A stretch of 9,431 nucleotides of DNA, from NCBI GenBank assembly GCA_947589585.1, contig CANQCA010000056.1, forward strand, positions 1 to 9,431, read 5' to 3'. The notes below the pieces were generated by a model that was not told the origin of the DNA, did not search any database, and saw only the letters and a program-made list of their open reading frames with translations. This DNA comes from an uncultured Clostridia bacterium (lineage in GTDB: Bacteria > Bacillota > Clostridia > Christensenellales > Borkfalkiaceae). Numbering within the stretch: position 1 is the first letter of the stretch; each line of letters begins with the position of its first letter. A program made the translations under genes and the position numbers. Positions 7,130 through 9,431 of this stretch are shown here, piece by piece.

Positions 7130-7780
7130 TCACTGCACACTTTGGAGCATCCCGGTGACGGCGGAAAAGTCGGCTGTCTCATCATAGCCGCCCGCCTCGA
7201 GCGCGGCAAGAAGTTCTTTGCAGAAGCTCTCGTCCTCCGCCTTCACGGCTTCCATTGCGAGCGCCGTCGCGGGGCACATCACGGGGAAGGAGGCATCCGT
7301 CTCGCTGAGGGCGAACGTGATGACCTCTTTTTTCGCATCCTCACTATCGGCGAGGCGGTACCTCACGCATGCGGCGAGCCCGCAGACATAGGCGCGGTAG
7401 GTCCCTTCGGCATAGGGGGTCTCCTCCCCGTCCGCGCTCTCCTGTGTGATGACCTTATCCTGTTCCTTGCAAAACTCTTCAAACGTCGTGCCGTTTTTAT
7501 CGTAGGCATAGAGGAGCTTGAAGCGTTCTTCCGCCGTCTGATCGCGCTTGGTCTCCGCCGAGACGACGAAGGAATCGGCGAGATAGGCGATGGAACCCGA
7601 GCGTTCAAATTCCTGAAAGGCATAATCTCCGCTGACCTGCCGAAGCCCGAGAGAGCGGGTGAACGTCATCATCGTCGCCGGGGCAGCCAGAGAGACAATG
7701 CCGAAGATGGCGATCGCGAGGATGAGCACCACGCCGAAGGTTATGAAAATTGTCTTGAAAACAATATTTTTTACTCGCAT
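7130..7780 (-). CDS. Single-pass membrane protein of unknown function
   Basis: 216 residues. Residues 1-9 are basic (R2, K4, K9), followed by one long hydrophobic segment at about 10-33, then A-A-P and a soluble remainder of about 180 residues. This is the pattern of a type II membrane anchor or an uncleaved signal, with the bulk outside the cell. The outer part is predicted mostly helical, with acidic and alanine-rich segments and five cysteines (C104, C133, C138, C169, C187). D-Y-A-F-Q-E-F-E-R-S-G-S-I-A-Y-L-A near 52-68 is vaguely TPR-like, but I do not recognise a family. The gene is monocistronic, with its own promoter (7831-7859) and terminator (7072-7096). The ribosome binding site is weak (GGAAGAG, ten bases before the ATG). 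It is divergent from the lipoprotein gene at 7914. Coding is supported by the hydrophobic anchor and by the promoter and terminator flanking it; the function is unknown. Confidence 0.85.
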   Translation of the reverse strand: MRVKNIVFKTIFITFGVVLILAIAIFGIVSLAAPATMMTFTRSLGLRQVSGDYAFQEFERSGSIAYLADSFVVSAETKRDQTAEERFKLLYAYDKNGTTFEEFCKEQDKVITQESADGEETPYAEGTYRAYVCGLAACVRYRLADSEDAKKEVITFALSETDASFPVMCPATALAMEAVKAEDESFCKELLAALEAGGYDETADFSAVTGMLQSVQ

Positions 7781-7830
7781 CCGATCAGCACTCTTCCATA
7801 GTAATATTCATTATGTCGCGTCTGAAAGAT

Positions 7831-7859
7831 ATTTTACCACAAAAGGAAAAAAATTGCAA
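7831..7859 (-). promoter_or_regulatory. Promoter of the membrane-protein gene
   Basis: On the minus strand TTGCAA (7859-7854) and TAAAAT (7836-7831) are separated by 17 bases, and TGG precedes the -10, giving an extended -10. Transcription would begin near 7824, about 44 bases before the ATG at 7780. Confidence 0.65.
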
Positions 7860-7875
7860 GGGAAATGCGAGAGTT

Positions 7876-7905
7876 TTGTCATGAAGATAGATGATTTTTC
7901 ATAAT
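7876..7905 (+). promoter_or_regulatory. Promoter of the lipoprotein gene, unusually close to the ATG
   Basis: TTGTCA (7876-7881) and CATAAT (7900-7905) are separated by 18 bases, each one mismatch from consensus. The predicted transcription start falls at about 7912-7914, on or next to the ATG at 7914. The bases just before that ATG contain no purine-rich ribosome binding site. The promoter is back to back with the one at 7831-7859, and the two -35 boxes lie 16 bases apart. Confidence 0.5.
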
Positions 7906-7913
7906 TTTATAGC

Positions 7914-8576
7914 ATGAAAAAAACCATGCTTTGTATTTTGGGAACGGCGGCGGCCCTTCTTCCCGCCCTGTTTCTTGCAGGTTGCGGAAAAAAACAGGAC
8001 TATTCCGCCCACATTTCCGAGGTGCGATCGGATATCTTCATCGCCGAGACGGAGGAGTTCTCCATCACTCTTTTCTGCAGCGAACGCGAATACCCCTATG
8101 CGGACGACGGCGTCGCCTGCCCGCGTTCCAAGCTCGCCGAGATCTCCCTCGTCGCAAAGGAGGAGACGGACTATTTTGTGTATGTGACGGGGGATGAAGG
8201 CTTCGGCGGTGAGACTTCCTATCGCAACGTACGCGGCGACCACTACTTTTCGCAGGGGGTGGAGACCTTCCCCGAAGGCTCCGTCAAGATGCGCGTCGAA
8301 TGGGGAGATGAGGTGCGTGAGGTCGTGGCGACATCGGTCAGGACAGAAAAGACGATATCGCCGCAGGAAGCCCTTCAAGCGGCCGTCGGACACGAAGAAG
8401 AGGTCCTCTCCCGCATGACACAGGACGGCGAATTCTTCGGGGAGTTCCGCGTGCGGCTTCTGAAGCGGGATGCGACCTACTATTATGTGGGCATCGTGAA
8501 CAAGTCGGGCGGCACGATCTCCCTTCTTTTGAATAGCGAAACGGGCGAAGTTCTCGCCCGCCGCGAAAGCTTATAA
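7914..8576 (+). CDS. Lipoprotein of unknown function, C-terminus PepSY-like
   Basis: 220 residues. MKK, a hydrophobic core and the lipobox LAGC with Cys24 as the lipidated residue show an exported, membrane-anchored lipoprotein. The mature part has no further membrane segment. It carries two cysteines (C55, C69) that could form a disulfide, a helix near 149-168 (ISPQEALQAAV), and a C-terminal strand pattern at about 187-216. There Y-Y-Y-V-G-I-V then L-L-L-N-S-E-T-G-E-V-L-A-R-R resembles the strand and T-G-E-V-L turn seen at the end of PepSY-type domains, which are linked to peptidase inhibition or metal-associated envelope functions. This resemblance is weak and by eye. The ATG at 7914 is chosen because it alone supplies the positively charged N-region; the ATG at 7926 would remove the lysines. 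No Shine-Dalgarno precedes either. A terminator follows 31 bases after the stop. Confidence 0.88.
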   Translation: MKKTMLCILGTAAALLPALFLAGCGKKQDYSAHISEVRSDIFIAETEEFSITLFCSEREYPYADDGVACPRSKLAEISLVAKEETDYFVYVTGDEGFGGETSYRNVRGDHYFSQGVETFPEGSVKMRVEWGDEVREVVATSVRTEKTISPQEALQAAVGHEEEVLSRMTQDGEFFGEFRVRLLKRDATYYYVGIVNKSGGTISLLLNSETGEVLARRESL

Positions 8577-8591
8577 CCAATCTTATAACCA
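8570..8591 (+). repeat. Short tandem duplication at the stop codon
   Basis: CTTATAACCA occurs at 8570-8579 and again at 8582-8591, a 12-base period. The first copy contains the stop codon (TAA at 8574-8576) of the lipoprotein gene. It looks like a local duplication; no function is assigned. Confidence 0.7.
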
Positions 8592-8607
8592 TTCGTCAGC
8601 CCATCCT

Positions 8608-8639
8608 CGGCGCGGGACCCCTCTCCCCCGCCGTTTTTT
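8608..8639 (+). terminator. Intrinsic terminator of the lipoprotein gene
   Basis: CGGCG-C-GGG (8608-8616) pairs with CCC-C-CGCCG (8625-8633), eight base pairs with one C-C mismatch around an eight-base loop, followed by six T (8634-8639). It separates the lipoprotein transcript from the MarR operon promoter 26 bases further on. Confidence 0.85.
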
Positions 8640-8664
8640 CTTAGAAAAAATTTTCTCAAATCGC

Positions 8665-8693
8665 TTGACAGAAATCCGAAATCGGATTATAAT
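8665..8693 (+). promoter_or_regulatory. Perfect consensus promoter of the MarR-flavodoxin operon
   Basis: TTGACA (8665-8670), a 17-base spacer and TATAAT (8688-8693) match the housekeeping sigma consensus exactly. The predicted start is near 8700, giving a leader of about 27 bases. A promoter this strong with an inverted repeat in its spacer suggests control by repression. Confidence 0.9.
8673..8688 (+). promoter_or_regulatory. Predicted MarR operator O1 in the promoter spacer
   Basis: AATCCGAAATCGGATT is a perfect inverted repeat: seven-base arms AATCCGA and TCGGATT around a two-base centre. The size is typical of MarR dimer sites. It fills the spacer between -35 and -10 and shares its last base with the -10, so a bound dimer would block RNA polymerase. 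Autoregulation of the gene at 8727 is inferred from position. Confidence 0.8.
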
Positions 8694-8696
8694 TAA

Positions 8697-8712
8697 AATA
8701 CGAAATCGGATT
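8697..8712 (+). promoter_or_regulatory. Predicted MarR operator O2 in the 5' leader
   Basis: AATACGAAATCGGATT differs from O1 at one base (A for C at the fourth position), which breaks one arm pair. It starts 24 bases after O1, covering the predicted transcription start and the leader just before the ribosome binding site. Twelve bases in a row (CGAAATCGGATT) are the same in both. Confidence 0.75.
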
Positions 8713-8726
8713 TTTGAGGCAAAATT

Positions 8727-9164
8727 ATGGACGAACGCATCTTTTTTTACAAACTCGGAAAGCTCGTGTATCAGATCGACGGCGTGTATGAGCAATACGG
8801 CAAGCGCTGCAATCTCGCCTCGCCCAATCTTCTTTGGATCCTATATGCCCTCAACGACGGCGAGCCGCACAGCCAAAAGCAGATCTGCGAGGATTGGGAT
8901 ATCCCGCGGAGCACGGCGAACACCATCATCAAAGATCTGGAAAGCAGCGGCTATCTGTCGCTCTCTCAGATCAAGGGGAAGCGGCGGGAGCTGCTCGTAT
9001 CTCTGACCCCGCGCGGCAAGAAGTATGCGGACGGAATTTTATCCGATCTCTATAAAAGGGAGAAAGAAATTTATGCGGAGATCGAAAGCCCGGAAGCGCT
9101 TCTTTCCGTATTGGAGAATTTGGCGGCGAACATGCAAAAGATCGCTGCAAAAGGAGATAAATGA
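8727..9164 (+). CDS. MarR-family winged-helix transcriptional repressor
   Basis: 145 residues, the usual MarR length. The N-terminal helix (residues 1-25) and the C-terminal helices (about 100-142) would form the dimer interface. The winged helix-turn-helix lies between: PHSQKQICEDWDIPRSTANTI as helix-turn-helix (about 47-67), then IKDLESSGYL and a wing with KGKRRELLVSLTPRGKKYA (83-101). The T-P-R-G-K motif after the wing is a family hallmark. Two cysteines (C28, C54) could sense oxidants or electrophiles; this is inference only. The ribosome binding site is GAGG, seven bases before the ATG. Two near-identical inverted repeats at its promoter suggest it represses its own operon, which also holds the flavodoxin gene starting one base before this gene's end. 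MarR repressors paired with flavoproteins often respond to quinones, phenolics or oxidative stress; the signal here is unknown. Confidence 0.93.
   Translation: MDERIFFYKLGKLVYQIDGVYEQYGKRCNLASPNLLWILYALNDGEPHSQKQICEDWDIPRSTANTIIKDLESSGYLSLSQIKGKRRELLVSLTPRGKKYADGILSDLYKREKEIYAEIESPEALLSVLENLAANMQKIAAKGDK
9151..9156 (+). promoter_or_regulatory. Ribosome binding site of the flavodoxin gene inside the MarR gene
   Basis: AAGGAG lies within the last codons of the MarR gene, seven bases before the ATG at 9164 and four before the ATG at 9161. The spacing favours 9164, giving a TGATG overlap with the MarR stop and suggesting coupled translation. Confidence 0.8.
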
Positions 9165-9431
9165 TGAAGAAAGTTTTGGTAGCATATTTTTCGGCAAGCG
9201 GAACGACGAAGAAGGTTGCATCTCTTTTAGCAAAAGCCGCGCACGCAGACCTCTATGAGATCCAACCCAAAGAGCCCTATACGGCAGCCGACCTCGATTG
9301 GACGAACAAACAAAGCCGTTCGACTTTGGAGATGGCTGACCCGCTTTCCCGCCCAGCACTTGCGGACATGGGTGCCCCCGTTTCCGTCTACGACGTCATT
9401 TTCTTGGGCTTCCCCATCTGGTGGTACACCG
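9164..9431 (+). CDS. Flavodoxin, N-terminal part (3' end outside window)
   Basis: The 89 visible codons encode the first half of a flavodoxin, a small FMN-binding electron carrier of the cytoplasm. Residues 2-9 (KKVLVAYF) are the first beta strand. S10-A-S-G-T-T15 is the loop that binds the FMN phosphate, and helix one follows (KKVASLLAKAA). YDVIFLGFPIWWYT at 76-89 is the third strand and the P-I-W-W loop that stacks on the flavin in the family of stand-alone Clostridial flavodoxins. The two middle stretches (YEIQPKEPYT, DLDWTNKQSRS) fit the same group. The start at 9164 is preferred by ribosome-binding-site spacing; 9161 is in frame and adds one Met. It overlaps the MarR stop by one base, so it is very likely under MarR control. 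It is cut by the window edge, not damaged. Confidence 0.92.
   Translation, partial: MKKVLVAYFSASGTTKKVASLLAKAAHADLYEIQPKEPYTAADLDWTNKQSRSTLEMADPLSRPALADMGAPVSVYDVIFLGFPIWWYT

Noticed and set aside
6938..7801. Plus-strand open frame of 287 codons
   Set aside because: It is antisense to the membrane-protein gene at 7130-7780, which has a transmembrane segment, a promoter and a terminator. The plus frame also runs through that terminator hairpin and has no domain.
7899..8393. Minus-strand open frame of 164 codons opposite the lipoprotein
   Set aside because: The plus frame has a perfect lipobox and its own terminator; the minus frame shows no motif and is antisense throughout.
1..9431. CRISPR array, tRNA, rRNA or insertion sequence
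   Set aside because: No regularly spaced identical repeats, cloverleaf, rRNA segment, transposase motif or flanking terminal inverted repeats were seen. The only repeats are protein-coding LRR units, the MarR operators and short local ones.

Overview
The window looks like chromosomal DNA of a Gram-positive, probably gut-dwelling, uncultured member of the Clostridia (Bacillota). The signs are fairly GC-rich coding sequence separated by very AT-rich gaps, lipoprotein signal peptides with Gly-Ala-Cys or Ala-Gly-Cys lipoboxes, AAGGAG-type ribosome binding sites, consensus TTGACA/TATAAT promoters, and a huge BspA-type leucine-rich-repeat surface protein joined to InlB B-repeats. The lineage is inferred; no rRNA or taxonomic marker gene is present.

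Positions 1-6146 (minus strand) are one uninterrupted reading frame that runs off the left edge: at least 2048 codons of a giant surface lipoprotein. Its order is lipoprotein signal peptide, small beta-rich N-domain, two InlB B-repeats, about five Fn3-like domains, two more InlB B-repeats, then more than 1200 residues of BspA/LRR_5 repeats. A promoter (6252-6281) and a strong Shine-Dalgarno drive it as its own transcript. The long open frames on the opposite strand here are shadows.

Positions 6282-7070 hold no intact gene. There is an AT-rich stretch with a weak repeat, then a minus-strand relic of a DNA-3-methyladenine glycosylase I gene (tag). The relic keeps the YHDTEWGVPL and FEYLM...ALQCG motifs in different frames, and a good intrinsic terminator at 6589-6622 remains behind it.

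Positions 7072-8639 carry a divergent pair of unrecognised envelope proteins: a single-pass membrane protein (7130-7780, minus) and a lipoprotein (7914-8576, plus). Each is followed by its own hairpin terminator, and the two promoters lie back to back in a 133-base gap. The lipoprotein's predicted -10 box lies so close to its ATG, with no Shine-Dalgarno, that it may be read from a leaderless mRNA.

Positions 8665-9431 carry a MarR-family repressor gene and, overlapping it by one base, a flavodoxin cut by the right edge. The promoter is perfect consensus, and a 16-bp inverted repeat fills its spacer; a near-identical second copy lies in the 5' leader. This has the form of an autoregulated MarR-flavodoxin (redox or electrophile response) operon.
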